A stretch of 20,639 nt of DNA from Parcubacteria group bacterium (GTDB lineage Bacteria; Patescibacteriota; Minisyncoccia; UBA6257; JACRHW01): positions 1 through 20,639 of the forward strand of contig JACRHX010000021.1 of the NCBI GenBank assembly GCA_016211955.1, written 5' to 3'. Both the position numbers and the translations under genes were made by a program. Positions 11,606 to 20,438 of the stretch are shown one piece after another (positions within the stretch are counted from its first letter, which is position 1; every line of letters begins with the position of its first letter). A model generated the notes under the pieces. The model did not search any database and was not told the DNA's origin. It saw only the letters and a program-made list of their open reading frames with translations.

Positions 11606-13069
11606 TTAGACTTCTTTTTTAGGAAAGAGGCCAATTTTTTTGACAGAGACAGAGGTGTCGAGCCGTTTGTCGCGAAATCCCAGTTCGTGGCCGAAGATTG
11701 TTTCGATGAGTGTGTCCGATGTATGGGGAAGAAATGGAGTAAGCATCCAACCAAGATTGATTAGATAGTGGATGAGGTCGGAGAGAGTTTTGTTGTCAGG
11801 GTGTGACCATAGTTTTTTTTGTGTAATTTCTCGGTCAACATGGGAAATAAGGCCCCACACCACTTCAAGTGCTTCGTTAAAACGAAAGGCGTTCATTGCT
11901 TCGTGATAGCGTTTCCAATGGGTATCTATCTCTGCCTGTCCGTCAAATTGCTCGAGAATTACTGAACCTGATTTTTCTGCGAGTGTCGTTACACGGCTTA
12001 CAAGGTTTCCTATTCCGTGCGCAAGGTCACTGTTGTAGCGCGTTATCATTTTTTCGTCATTGTAATCTCCGTCTTCTGTGGGGGCTATTTCTCGAAGGAG
12101 AAAGTAGCGCACCGCATCACTGCCGTAGGTGTCTATAAGTGTCGATGGGCTTACTACATTTCCTAGGCTCTTGGACATTTTTTGACCAGCGTGAGTGATG
12201 TATCCATGCACAAACAAGGTCTTTGGTAGAGGCAGTTTTGCAGAAAGAAGAATGGCTGGCCAGATAAGAGCATGAAAGCGCAAGATATCTTTTCCAATAA
12301 TCTGCACATCGGGTGGCCAGAAAAGATCAAATCGTTCTTTGTTTTCACTATACCCTACCCCAGAGAGATAGTTGGTAAGCGCATCCGCCCACACATAGAT
12401 GGTTGCCTCCTCATCGTCTGGTACGGGAATTCCCCACGAAAGAGTTCGCTTTGGTCGTGAGAAACTTACATCTGAAAAATCATTATCGAGGAAATACATC
12501 ATCTCATTTGCGCGATGTTCTGGTAGGATGCGTAATTCATCGGAGCTCAAAAGTCTCTTGAGTTCGTCTTTATAGCGTGTCATTTTAAAAAAATAATTCT
12601 CTTCTTCGATTTTTTCTGGCGCGCGTAGATGAATGGCGCATTTTCCATCTATTAAGTCTCTTTCGGTGACGAAGGCTTCGCATCCATAGCAGTAGAGTCC
12701 CTCATATTTTTTCTTATAAATATCCACCTCTTTTACAAGACGTTTCCATATTTCAAATACGGTTGGCCAGTGACGTTCCTTATCGCTTGTTCTGATGAAA
12801 TCATCGTTTGAAATTTGAAGAGATTCTAAGAGATTGAGAAATTTTTGTACATTTTCGTCTACAAGTTCTTGAGGGGTTTTTCCTAGGGTTTCTGCTGTTT
12901 TTGCGATTTTTGTGCCATGTTCATCACTGCCTGTAAGAAAAAACACGTCTTCTTCGAGAAGGCGGTGATAACGTGCTAATACATCCGCTTGCACAAACTC
13001 AAGCGCATGCCCCAAGTGTGGGGCATCATTAAGATATGGGATCGCAGTAGTGATGTAGAATTTTTTCAT
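11606..13069 (-). CDS. metG: methionyl-tRNA synthetase
   Basis: This 487-aa class I synthetase has PHLGH (residues 17-21) as the HIGH signature, TGSDEHGTK after it, KMSKS (297-301), and one knuckle with Cys127, Cys130, Cys144 and His147 that probably binds zinc. The anticodon-binding helical domain fills the C-terminal 150 residues. The C-terminal tRNA-binding (EMAP-like) domain found in longer MetRS is absent, as in many CPR genomes. It charges tRNA-Met in the cytoplasm. The leader upstream contains a 124-bp inverted-repeat element. Confidence 0.95.
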   Translation of the reverse strand: MKKFYITTAIPYLNDAPHLGHALEFVQADVLARYHRLLEEDVFFLTGSDEHGTKIAKTAETLGKTPQELVDENVQKFLNLLESLQISNDDFIRTSDKERHWPTVFEIWKRLVKEVDIYKKKYEGLYCYGCEAFVTERDLIDGKCAIHLRAPEKIEEENYFFKMTRYKDELKRLLSSDELRILPEHRANEMMYFLDNDFSDVSFSRPKRTLSWGIPVPDDEEATIYVWADALTNYLSGVGYSENKERFDLFWPPDVQIIGKDILRFHALIWPAILLSAKLPLPKTLFVHGYITHAGQKMSKSLGNVVSPSTLIDTYGSDAVRYFLLREIAPTEDGDYNDEKMITRYNSDLAHGIGNLVSRVTTLAEKSGSVILEQFDGQAEIDTHWKRYHEAMNAFRFNEALEVVWGLISHVDREITQKKLWSHPDNKTLSDLIHYLINLGWMLTPFLPHTSDTLIETIFGHELGFRDKRLDTSVSVKKIGLFPKKEV

Positions 13070-13077
13070 GTGTTTTG

Positions 13078-13201
13078 GAGAACGTACGTATTTGGATGTA
13101 GTACGAGGAAAATGCGAGGAACGAAGTAAGCTCTACACAAGAAGTACTGCGTCGAGTACCGGAGCATTTGACGAAGTAATGCGCCGAATACGTACGTTCT
13201 C
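13078..13201. repeat. 124-bp inverted-repeat element in the metG leader
   Basis: The ends GAGAACGTACGTATT (13078-13092) and AATACGTACGTTCTC (13187-13201) are exact 15-bp inverted repeats. Inside are smaller hairpins: GCATT/AATGC around 13164-13182 and GTACT/AGTAC around 13144-13159. The motif ACGAAGTAA occurs twice. The element fills the whole gap between the AI-2E gene stop and metG and could fold as a leader RNA. It resembles neither a T-box nor a SAM riboswitch to my eye. Confidence 0.6.
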
Positions 13202-14211
13202 TATATTCTGCGTTTTTTTTCGATCATATCCTTTACAATTTCTTCAAGCAATACTCCTATTGGAACCGCTAAAAATACTCCGACGAGTCCTCCGAGGTTA
13301 GCGCCCGCAAGCAAAAGGACAAGGACGAAGACAGGGTTGAGCCCCACCGCTTTTTTCATAAGGATTGGTATGAGTATGTGGCTCTCAAATTGTTGGATTC
13401 CGATAAACACGGCACCTGTGTAGAGCGCTAGTGTTGAAGAGTCTCCCAGAGCAACAAGCATTGCTACGCCACCAGCAACGATAGGCCCCACGACGGGTAC
13501 AATTTCAAGAAGCGCGGCAAGCACTCCTAATAAGAGAGCATTGCTGACACCAAGAAGGGTGAGACCTAAAAATACGAGTACCCCTATCAGCACACTTAAG
13601 CCAATTTGTGCTTGTAGCCATTTTCCAATACGGTTTTGAGTACGTTGCCAGACGTCGAGTACGTAGGGTTCGTATTTGAGGGGGGCGATATCTGCAATAA
13701 AATCCCCTACCCCACGCTCATGAAGGAGGAGATAGAAGGTGATCACGATAACAATAAACATTGAGGCGACACCACCAAAGAGGGATGCCACAAGCGAACC
13801 TACGCGTGAAAAAAGTGTCGCGATATCTTTTGTAGAGATAGATTCAAAATGTTCGAGGAGGCTTATGAGATAGGTGATGTTTCCATAGTCTTTGAGGACG
13901 GGAGATTGTGTGCCGCCGACGAGTGTTATGAATGATCGGAGTTCACTGAAGACGAGTGGAGCGAGGTAGTATACTGCGGCTGCAAGGAGTATGAATGCAG
14001 ATATGTAGAGAAATAGGACAATTGCGATTCTTGGCCATCCGCGCGCGTATAGCCTGTTTACGAAAGGATCAAACGCAGAAGCAAGCACAACGGAAAACAC
14101 GAGCATGGTAACTACGTTGCTTAGTGTAAAAAATAAAGCCCCAGTGATTATTATAGCCGCTAGTCTTAAAAACGATCCCCACGAAATTTCTAATGTATTT
14201 TTGTCGCCCAT
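13201..14211 (-). CDS. AI-2E (PerM/DUF20) family transporter
   Basis: This 336-aa integral membrane protein has about eight helices: two N-terminal, a soluble middle region (about 95-150), and a C-terminal bundle with GVLAALLEIVPVVGPIVAGG and LVGVFLAVPIGVLLEEI. These are the conserved blocks of the AI-2E/PerM family. Members export small molecules or, in some cases, act as Na+/H+ antiporters; the substrate here is unknown. The ATG at 14211 starts 10 bases after the stop of the M16 gene, which excludes the in-frame ATG at 14274 that would overlap it. Its stop codon touches the metG leader repeat. Confidence 0.85.
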   Translation of the reverse strand: MGDKNTLEISWGSFLRLAAIIITGALFFTLSNVVTMLVFSVVLASAFDPFVNRLYARGWPRIAIVLFLYISAFILLAAAVYYLAPLVFSELRSFITLVGGTQSPVLKDYGNITYLISLLEHFESISTKDIATLFSRVGSLVASLFGGVASMFIVIVITFYLLLHERGVGDFIADIAPLKYEPYVLDVWQRTQNRIGKWLQAQIGLSVLIGVLVFLGLTLLGVSNALLLGVLAALLEIVPVVGPIVAGGVAMLVALGDSSTLALYTGAVFIGIQQFESHILIPILMKKAVGLNPVFVLVLLLAGANLGGLVGVFLAVPIGVLLEEIVKDMIEKKRRI

Positions 14212-14221
14212 TATCTCTATA

Positions 14222-15487
14222 CTATTCGAAATGAAGGATTTTCTCAAACGAATGGTCTTCTGTGATGGGACCAATGAGTGCGAGATTAAGATGTTGATCT
14301 TTAAAGATATCGTTTGCGATGTCCATAATGTCCTTTGCAGTTACAGCGTCTACCTGTCTAAACACCTCTTCTGGGTCGTGAATTGTTTTTGTTGCGATTT
14401 CTTGTCCTCCGTAAAACGATGCAAGCGCATCTGAGGTTTCGATTGAGAGAACGAGCCCCCCTTTCAAATGGTCTTTTGCCTTTTGGAGCTCTCCTTCTGA
14501 GACAGGTTCGTGTTTTAGACGAGCATACTCCTTGAGAATCGCCTCGAGAGTAATTTCGAGTTTGCTGTGTTCCGCCCCGACAGAGGTGACGAATAAGCCG
14601 GAATCGCTAAAGAATTCTGCGCCACTGCGTACATAATATGCCGCCCCAAGATCCCCTCTTATTTTTTGAAATAATCGAGAGCTCATCCCACCTCCCAATA
14701 TTGCGCTTAACACTTCTAGCTGATAGCGACGAGGGTCAAAGACATGGTATGCGCGAACGCCGAGCACAAAGTGTGTTTGGTCGGATTCCTTGTATTTTAT
14801 GAAGGTCGCCGGTTTTTCTTGTGTATCGATAACGGCGAGTTTGTCTTTTTTCGTTCCCTGAGGCATGGAGGAAAATGAGGCTTCAATGCGTTCTTTTACA
14901 TCATCGGGGAGTGCGCCCGCCGCAATTACAACTGTTGCGTTTGAAAGGTAGTGTTCCCCGCGATAGGTGATAAAATCTTCGCGTTTAATGGCACGTATAA
15001 TTTCCTTCCTCCCACCCAATGGCCACCCTGCCGGTTGGTCTCCATATACGGTGTTAAGAAAAAGTTCTTGCACGTTGCGCATAGGGGTGTCCTCATACAT
15101 ATTTATCTCCTCAATAACTACTCCCTTTTCTGTTTCAATCTCTTTTGTTTCGAATGTTGGATTAAGGTAAAGGTCAGAGATGACGTCGAGGACGAGATCA
15201 AAATGGCGTGCATCGGCTTTTGCGTAATATCCAGTGGATTCATGCCCCGTAAAGGCGTTGTATTCGGCACCAATTTGGTCGAGCTCCGTTGCAATATTGA
15301 TGGGATGAGGTCTCTTTATTGTTCCTTTAAAGCACATGTGTTCTAGGAAGTGAGAGAGACCATTGAGTTCTTTTGTCTCGTATTTTGAGCCCGCCTCAAC
15401 GAGTACCAAAAGAGTCATGGCGCGTGCGTCTTTTTGTGGCGCCAAGACAACTCGTAGGCCGTTTTGTAGTGTATGTTTTTGAAACAT
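14222..15487 (-). CDS. M16 family zinc metallopeptidase
   Basis: This 421-aa single-chain protein is of processing-peptidase type. It has the inverted zinc motif HFLEH (residues 46-50) and the third ligand Glu127, exactly 76 residues after His50 as the family requires. The C-terminal M16 domain has GGGMSSRLFQKIR and AYYVRSG. With all three ligands and the catalytic Glu49 present it should be active. No signal peptide is visible, so it probably acts inside the cell on peptides. It is followed closely by the AI-2E gene, and a palindromic repeat lies between it and glyQS. Confidence 0.92.
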   Translation of the reverse strand: MFQKHTLQNGLRVVLAPQKDARAMTLLVLVEAGSKYETKELNGLSHFLEHMCFKGTIKRPHPINIATELDQIGAEYNAFTGHESTGYYAKADARHFDLVLDVISDLYLNPTFETKEIETEKGVVIEEINMYEDTPMRNVQELFLNTVYGDQPAGWPLGGRKEIIRAIKREDFITYRGEHYLSNATVVIAAGALPDDVKERIEASFSSMPQGTKKDKLAVIDTQEKPATFIKYKESDQTHFVLGVRAYHVFDPRRYQLEVLSAILGGGMSSRLFQKIRGDLGAAYYVRSGAEFFSDSGLFVTSVGAEHSKLEITLEAILKEYARLKHEPVSEGELQKAKDHLKGGLVLSIETSDALASFYGGQEIATKTIHDPEEVFRQVDAVTAKDIMDIANDIFKDQHLNLALIGPITEDHSFEKILHFE

Positions 15488-15488
15488 T

Positions 15489-15556
15489 GTATTTAGTATC
15501 TTGTATTTAGTATCTTGTATAATCGGTGATCATACCAAATACTAGATACACGATAC
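15489..15556. repeat. tandem and inverted repeat between glyQS and the M16 gene
   Basis: A 14-bp unit TGTATTTAGTATCT occurs twice in tandem. The 25-base segment 15496-15520 is an imperfect inverted match (20 of 25) to 15532-15556 around an 11-base loop. Together they would form a long AT-rich hairpin in the transcript. No strong terminator T run is present. Confidence 0.6.
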
Positions 15557-15564
15557 ACGGAAAA

Positions 15565-16845
15565 TTATTTGTTTTTTATGTATTCAAGAATTTTATCCAT
15601 AGCGATGCGTTCCTGTTGCATCGTATCTCGGTCTCGTATGGTTACTGTTTTATCTTCGAGGGTTTGAAAATCGACAGTAACGCAATAGGGGGTGCCAATT
15701 TCATCTTGGCTATAGTAGCGTTTACCGATGTTGCCACGGTCATCCCACGCCACACTTACCTCTTTTCTTAGATCGCTGTAAATTTTTTTTGCTTCTACTA
15801 CTAATTCCGGTTTATTTTTAAGAAGCGGGAAAACCGCAACTTTATATGGAGCGATTTTCGGATTTAATTTTAGGACAACTCTATCCTCTTCTTTGGTATA
15901 TGCATCAAGCAATAAAAAGAGAAATGCGCGATCGACTCCTCCGGAGGTTTCAACAATATTCGGCACAAATTTTTCTTTTGTTTCGGGATCGGTGTAACTT
16001 AAATCTTGGCCGGAATATTCGGAGTGCCTCGATAAATCCCAATCTCCACGCCAATGAATTCCCTCCATTTCTTTTCCAACGGGTGATGCTGTGTATTCAA
16101 TGTCAAAAGCCTTTTTAGCATAATGAGCGAGCTTTTCATGTTTATAGAATCCGAGATTTTCCGCGTGAGTAAAAATGCTTTTATACCAATTCATTCTTTC
16201 TTCTTTCCAATATTCAAACCACCTTTCCATTTCGGAGGGGTGACAGAACCATTGCAAATCCCATTGTTCGAATTCCCTTTGTCGGAAGAGAAAATTACCC
16301 GGCGTTACTTCGTTGCGAAAAGCTTTACCAATCTGGCAAATACCAAAAGGGATTTTTAGGTGAATGGAATCTAATACATTTTTATAATTGAGATAAATAG
16401 TTTGGCACGCTTCTCCGCGAAGATAAGCTTCTGTTTTTTCATCTCGAATAACACCGAGCTCTGTCGGCACCAATGTATTGAACATTTTTGGTTCGGTGAG
16501 TGGGCCACCACAGTCTAGGCACTTATCGTCGTTAATATCATCAGCCTTGAAACGGTGGTGGCATTTTTTGCATTCAACCAATGGATCGACAAAACTTTTT
16601 ATGTGCCCACTGGCCTCCCAAACTTTTGGGTTGGTGATAATGGCGCCATCAATGCCAACAATATTGTCGTGTTTTTTTGTCATCCAATCCCACCAAAGCC
16701 CTTTAAGATTATTTTTCATTTCGACGCCCAAGGGGCCAAAATCATAAAAACCCTGTAGGCCTCCGTAGATTTCAGAGCCAGGAAATATAAAACCCCGCCG
16801 TTTGGCGAGTGAAACAATCTCTTCAAGTGTAGTAGGAGTGGACAT
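15565..16845 (-). CDS. glyQS: glycyl-tRNA synthetase (single-chain type)
   Basis: This 426-aa class II synthetase is of the homodimeric alpha2 type. It begins RRGFIFPGSEIYGGLQGFYD and has a four-cysteine zinc site (Cys92, Cys95, Cys109, Cys112). Motif 2 is FRNEVTPGNFLFRQREF (residues 176-192), and the C-terminal anticodon-binding domain (about 330-426) contains DDRGNIGKRYYSQDEIGTPYCV. It charges tRNA-Gly. The start ATG follows a run of seven T bases and has no Shine-Dalgarno sequence. Both flanks hold tandem and palindromic repeats. Confidence 0.95.
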   Translation of the reverse strand: MSTPTTLEEIVSLAKRRGFIFPGSEIYGGLQGFYDFGPLGVEMKNNLKGLWWDWMTKKHDNIVGIDGAIITNPKVWEASGHIKSFVDPLVECKKCHHRFKADDINDDKCLDCGGPLTEPKMFNTLVPTELGVIRDEKTEAYLRGEACQTIYLNYKNVLDSIHLKIPFGICQIGKAFRNEVTPGNFLFRQREFEQWDLQWFCHPSEMERWFEYWKEERMNWYKSIFTHAENLGFYKHEKLAHYAKKAFDIEYTASPVGKEMEGIHWRGDWDLSRHSEYSGQDLSYTDPETKEKFVPNIVETSGGVDRAFLFLLLDAYTKEEDRVVLKLNPKIAPYKVAVFPLLKNKPELVVEAKKIYSDLRKEVSVAWDDRGNIGKRYYSQDEIGTPYCVTVDFQTLEDKTVTIRDRDTMQQERIAMDKILEYIKNK

Positions 16846-16855
16846 AAAAAAACCA

Positions 16856-16921
16856 GCTCGTTAGCTTATTAGCTCGTTAGTTATATTACTAAAAAGCTAA
16901 TTCAGCTAATCTCGCTAACAT
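16856..16921. repeat. tandem and inverted repeat upstream of glyQS
   Basis: AGCTCGTTAG occurs twice with a 16-base period (16856-16881). The right part (16895-16921) holds GCTAA-type units in reverse complement, so the segment folds as an imperfect palindrome. It fills the gap between the surface-protein gene and glyQS. Confidence 0.5.
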
Positions 16922-16927
16922 ACAAAA

Positions 16928-18826
16928 TTATTGGACGATGCCTTGTCGTGCTTCTACTGTTTTATCATCCGGCAGAAGTGTCGTCAATTCTTTTCCTGTA
17001 TTTGAGAGGTTAGTTCCTGTAAATTCATCCTCTGCTTCGATCGTGGTGCGTTCGAGAAGTTTTGCTTCATTACCCCTGTTAAATATTGTGGGGGTCATAG
17101 TAATCTGAAAGATCGTCTCATATGGGGGAGATATGATTCCCTGATTAGCATTGATGCGTGGAATTTTCCAGATCATTTCTTTCGTGCGATCATTATATTC
17201 CGGAGCGTTAGGACCATAATTTCCTGAAAGTTTTCCAGTGAATGTGGCGTTTGGTGGAAGCGTTGAGCGTACGATAATGTTACTCATATCGACTGCATAG
17301 CTTTTTACCTTCCAGTGGATGGTGTAATTCGTTGGTTCGTTTGCGCGTGGGGGGAAGGGACCCTTATTAATCATGCCTGATTTTGCATCACGGAAAAATG
17401 CAGATGTTTCGATTTCGATGTTTCCACTTATCTTGGTTTCATAACTCGATGTTCCTAAGCTCTTTTGCGTTTGAAGGTAGGCAGGAATAGAAAGTGAGTT
17501 TATTTCAGCATCTACTCTAATTGTAAAATTTTTATCTTGTGCGGAACGTATAGAATATTCTCGAGAGGTTGGGATACTAAGGCGCACAAAACCTTCTTCA
17601 TTTACCCCCAACACCTTAAGTGTTGGTACCTGTGCGGCTGTCCACGTAATAGTATTGTCGCGTGGGTCTACAAAACCATCACTTGATACCTTATCTATCA
17701 AAATACTGTCTCCTGTTAGTTTTGCCTTAATAATTACATCATTCAGGGGACTCCCACTTGAGTTTTTATAAGTAATTCTATACGACACCGAATCTCCCTG
17801 TTTAACTACTGCATCCTGAGAGTCTTCGAGGGTAACTACTAATGCAAACGGGGTTTCCATAACAGATGTTTGTCCTTCCTTGTGTGCGATAGCAACATCC
17901 TGTTTTTTTAGAGTAACCCCACCAATAGCGGTGAAACGAAAGATATCCCTTCCTTGTCCTATTGCTATACCGGAGATAAAGATAAGCCCCGATTCATTTG
18001 CCTGTAATGTGCCAAGTTTCCAAAAATTCGTTGACGTAAGTTCCGGTTTTGAAAATTTTACTGAAAATCCAAGGGGAGATTCCATTTTTATCCATGTATT
18101 TTCGAGGGGGGTATCGAGTGTATTTGTATAATGAATTTCAAAATTAAATTGTTCGTTCGATTGTATTTTATTAGGAAGAACTATGTCAACTTTTAATGCG
18201 GGTTCACCAATAACTGTTTGTGTCAGCAATGCTTTTTCGAAACGATTGCGCAGTCCTTTGAGTTTATAATTTAATATAAGTTTAAACTCTTTTACTGTGC
18301 TTGGTTCTCCCAGCGCAATGACAGAAAATGCGATGTTTCCAGAACCCCCTACCTCGAGATCACCCATTGTTTTTGTGAGTTGCAGTTTTGTTCTTCCCGG
18401 ATCATCTGCAAGGAATGTTCCGTCGGGAAGTTCAATAGAAATGTGTGCATCGTTGAGAATAGTGCGTGTTCCATTCGTATACACAAAATCAACATCAAAA
18501 GGTTTTCCTGCAGAGACACGTTCCGGAATCTGTACCTCAATAGCAAGTGCTTTTGTGGAGAAATAATTTACCAGGAAGGCGGCAATACCACCACCAAGAA
18601 CAGCAAAAATAAAAACCCAAAGAGCTATTTTTTTAGCTTTGCTGATCTGCATCGTTTTGACTTGCATTGCATCGGAAACAGACGGAGATTCCCTGGCTTC
18701 TATATGTGTTTTTTGCACCTCCTCCCATGTATGAGTCTCTCCCCTTACTTCGAAAGAGGTTGGCGCCACGGGGGCTTGTGATTTATCGTGATCTCCGTAA
18801 AGATTTTTTTCTGCGTCTTCGATCAT
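16928..18826 (-). CDS. membrane-anchored multi-domain (DUF11-like) surface protein
   Basis: This 632-aa protein has an acidic cytoplasmic N-terminus (about 1-62), one membrane helix (about 67-89) and a long extracellular part. The latter is made of beta-sandwich repeats of about 110-130 residues, each with a phrase of the type VDFVYTNGT, FEIHYTNTL or YRITYKNSS, followed by D/N-rich strands and a strand resembling IELPDG. This is the pattern of DUF11/CARDB-like immunoglobulin folds in cell-surface proteins. Four or five repeats are likely. No enzyme motif is seen. Its ATG overlaps the recO stop by one base (TAATG), so it is translationally coupled to recO. Confidence 0.75.
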   Translation of the reverse strand: MIEDAEKNLYGDHDKSQAPVAPTSFEVRGETHTWEEVQKTHIEARESPSVSDAMQVKTMQISKAKKIALWVFIFAVLGGGIAAFLVNYFSTKALAIEVQIPERVSAGKPFDVDFVYTNGTRTILNDAHISIELPDGTFLADDPGRTKLQLTKTMGDLEVGGSGNIAFSVIALGEPSTVKEFKLILNYKLKGLRNRFEKALLTQTVIGEPALKVDIVLPNKIQSNEQFNFEIHYTNTLDTPLENTWIKMESPLGFSVKFSKPELTSTNFWKLGTLQANESGLIFISGIAIGQGRDIFRFTAIGGVTLKKQDVAIAHKEGQTSVMETPFALVVTLEDSQDAVVKQGDSVSYRITYKNSSGSPLNDVIIKAKLTGDSILIDKVSSDGFVDPRDNTITWTAAQVPTLKVLGVNEEGFVRLSIPTSREYSIRSAQDKNFTIRVDAEINSLSIPAYLQTQKSLGTSSYETKISGNIEIETSAFFRDAKSGMINKGPFPPRANEPTNYTIHWKVKSYAVDMSNIIVRSTLPPNATFTGKLSGNYGPNAPEYNDRTKEMIWKIPRINANQGIISPPYETIFQITMTPTIFNRGNEAKLLERTTIEAEDEFTGTNLSNTGKELTTLLPDDKTVEARQGIVQ

Positions 18827-19401
18827 TAGAATTGACTTATGAGATGGTTTCTTAGATATGTGTTGAGATGAAGAAGTTCTGGCGTACCCATGTGTTCTAA
18901 TTGTACCTCATTGTGCGTAAGTTGTAACTGAGGAGAAACACCCAAGGCGTGTGCGCAAGAGTTGAGGAATTTAAACGAGTGGAATAGCGTTTGTTCACGA
19001 AGGGTTATTTCATTAGTATCTTTTCTCTGCCCCAGCGTGTCCATATCTTCTAAATAGGAAGAAAGAAGGGTAAAAAGATCCTGATCGTGATACTCAAGAG
19101 GTAAGAGTCGCCCAAAAAAGTGAACAACATCAGATACGTGTGAAAAGAGCGGCGGTGTATGTTTAATTTCGTGGTGGTGGCGTACTCCTGAAGCTCCAAT
19201 AAGTTTTAGGGCGTGTGTTGTTGCAAGTTCAAGGTCAGCACAAGTAAGGGGTTCGATGTGGCCACTTAATCGCGCAAGTCCTTTTCTTCCTCCACGTGAG
19301 GTAAACTCGATTTTTCCAAGTTCACGAGTCAGCGCAACATAGCGCCAGTCCGCATCTCCCCGCTCTTTTTTTTCCAAAATAATTCCTTGTACGAAGAGCA
19401 T
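18826..19401 (-). CDS. recO: DNA repair protein RecO
   Basis: This 191-aa RecO is shorter than the usual 240 or so. The N-terminal OB fold reads FVQGIILEKKERGDADWRYVA then LTRELGKIEFTSRGGRKGLA, with the expected block for RecO. The helical C-terminal part has the FHSFKFLNSCAHALGVSPQL segment near residues 145-164. The zinc-binding cysteines of many RecO proteins are not present. RecO loads RecA together with RecR at gaps. I start at the ATG at 19401, where the OB strand begins; a TTG at 19434 would add 11 residues. The start codon lies inside one arm of an inverted repeat. Confidence 0.85.
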   Translation of the reverse strand: MLFVQGIILEKKERGDADWRYVALTRELGKIEFTSRGGRKGLARLSGHIEPLTCADLELATTHALKLIGASGVRHHHEIKHTPPLFSHVSDVVHFFGRLLPLEYHDQDLFTLLSSYLEDMDTLGQRKDTNEITLREQTLFHSFKFLNSCAHALGVSPQLQLTHNEVQLEHMGTPELLHLNTYLRNHLISQF

Positions 19402-19422
19402 ACCCGGTAGTAGAAACTCGAC
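19399..19422 (-). repeat. 24-bp inverted repeat, arm 1 (recO start)
   Basis: This arm matches 19510-19532 in inverted orientation at 20 of 24 positions, sharing GTCGAGTTT and ACTACCGGG. It contains the recO ATG. The spacer of about 87 bases carries a promoter candidate. Confidence 0.7.
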
Positions 19423-19425
19423 TTT

Positions 19426-19454
19426 TTTATACAAAAATCGTCGGGTTTGTTTAA
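19426..19454 (-). promoter_or_regulatory. candidate recO promoter
   Basis: Minus strand TTAAAC (19454-19449) and TATAAA (19431-19426) are 17 bases apart, between the two repeat arms. The leader would be about 19 bases, starting inside arm 1. Confidence 0.3.
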
Positions 19455-19509
19455 GTTTAGTTAGATAAAAATATCTTGTGTAATATACTCCGTAGCATAG
19501 AAATACACT

Positions 19510-19532
19510 GTCGAGTTTTCACTACCGGGCAT
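19510..19532 (+). repeat. 24-bp inverted repeat, arm 2
   Basis: Plus-strand partner of the arm at the recO start. It ends CCGGGCAT, where the other arm reads CCGGGTATG. Confidence 0.7.
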
Positions 19533-19571
19533 AATTAAAATAAGCGATACTATCAGTATACCAAATTATTC

Positions 19572-20438
19572 TTAGTTTTTTGGGCCAGCATAGAGTCGGT
19601 TGGATCTAATTTCTGTTTTTTCTCCATCTTCATTGGTTTTGATGTCATTGTGTTCAACGGTTATCGATTCGCCGGAGATGAGGCGCCGTGCTTGATCTTC
19701 GGTAATAAGATACATGGCTGGGCTATAGCTGATAAGTTTATTGTCCCTGTCTAATGTTAGTTGTGGATTGGTTGGATCGTAGATTATGTTTCCTCGAGGT
19801 GTGTGAAGCAAAATGAAATAGTGAGCTTCTTCATTTGATTCCGTTGGGATACGACAATCTGTCGACGCAACAAGGGTGCTTTCTAGGCCAACAAATGCAA
19901 GCAGGTTTTGCGCGGCGGCTCCTTTTTCTGCACACACCGCGAATCCTTTTCCTGCCAATTCTTTTATTGATATAGCCTGGCTTTCCGAGGTGGTATGATC
20001 GAGATAGAATTCTCTATTTTGTATTTCAGTGTTATCCCCCGCTACTGCATTTCCAAAATATTTTGATAATGTCCATTGAACCGCATGGGGCATGATTTCT
20101 CGTAGCGTTCTTCCCTCCCACCCAGGCGTCGTTTTGAACATTTGTAGGGTCTCAAGTAGGTTTTTATAGAGGACGGTGTCATCTATTACAAGAGGATCAA
20201 CCATCATGTTTCGTCTAATTTTCATTTTAGACCCTAAAAATCCCTTGTGTGTTTTACGACCAACATGTGATACCTCTCCCTCTTCTGTGTTTTGAGATAA
20301 ATCTGTTATTCGTTTTTCTATGTACTTATATTCCTCCTCTTCTGTGGTTCCAACGATGTGTTCCAACTCCCCCAATATTTTTATATATTCTGGGCTTCGT
20401 TCTCTGATTGATTGAGTTTCCTTTTGTAGTGATTCCAT
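19572..20438 (-). CDS. transglutaminase-like cysteine protease/hydrolase
   Basis: This 288-aa protein has a charged helical N-terminus (about 1-60) and no signal peptide or membrane helix. The C-terminal domain shows a Cys-His-Asp triad in transglutaminase order: Cys169 in GFAVCAEKGAAAQNLLAFVG, His206 in EEAHYFILL and Asp221 in IIYDPTNP. This spacing is that of bacterial transglutaminase-like cysteine hydrolases, most of which cleave rather than cross-link. The target is unknown. It has its own upstream gap and is separated from recO by 170 bases. Confidence 0.65.
   Translation of the reverse strand: MESLQKETQSIRERSPEYIKILGELEHIVGTTEEEEYKYIEKRITDLSQNTEEGEVSHVGRKTHKGFLGSKMKIRRNMMVDPLVIDDTVLYKNLLETLQMFKTTPGWEGRTLREIMPHAVQWTLSKYFGNAVAGDNTEIQNREFYLDHTTSESQAISIKELAGKGFAVCAEKGAAAQNLLAFVGLESTLVASTDCRIPTESNEEAHYFILLHTPRGNIIYDPTNPQLTLDRDNKLISYSPAMYLITEDQARRLISGESITVEHNDIKTNEDGEKTEIRSNRLYAGPKN

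Noticed and set aside
13078..13201. T-box or SAM riboswitch before metG
   Set aside because: I could not find a T-box-type antiterminator sequence or a SAM aptamer pattern, and the leader is largely one inverted repeat.
19402..19434. TTG start extending recO by 11 residues
   Set aside because: The extra residues come from the repeat arm and do not fit RecO, whose first strand begins at the ATG at 19401.
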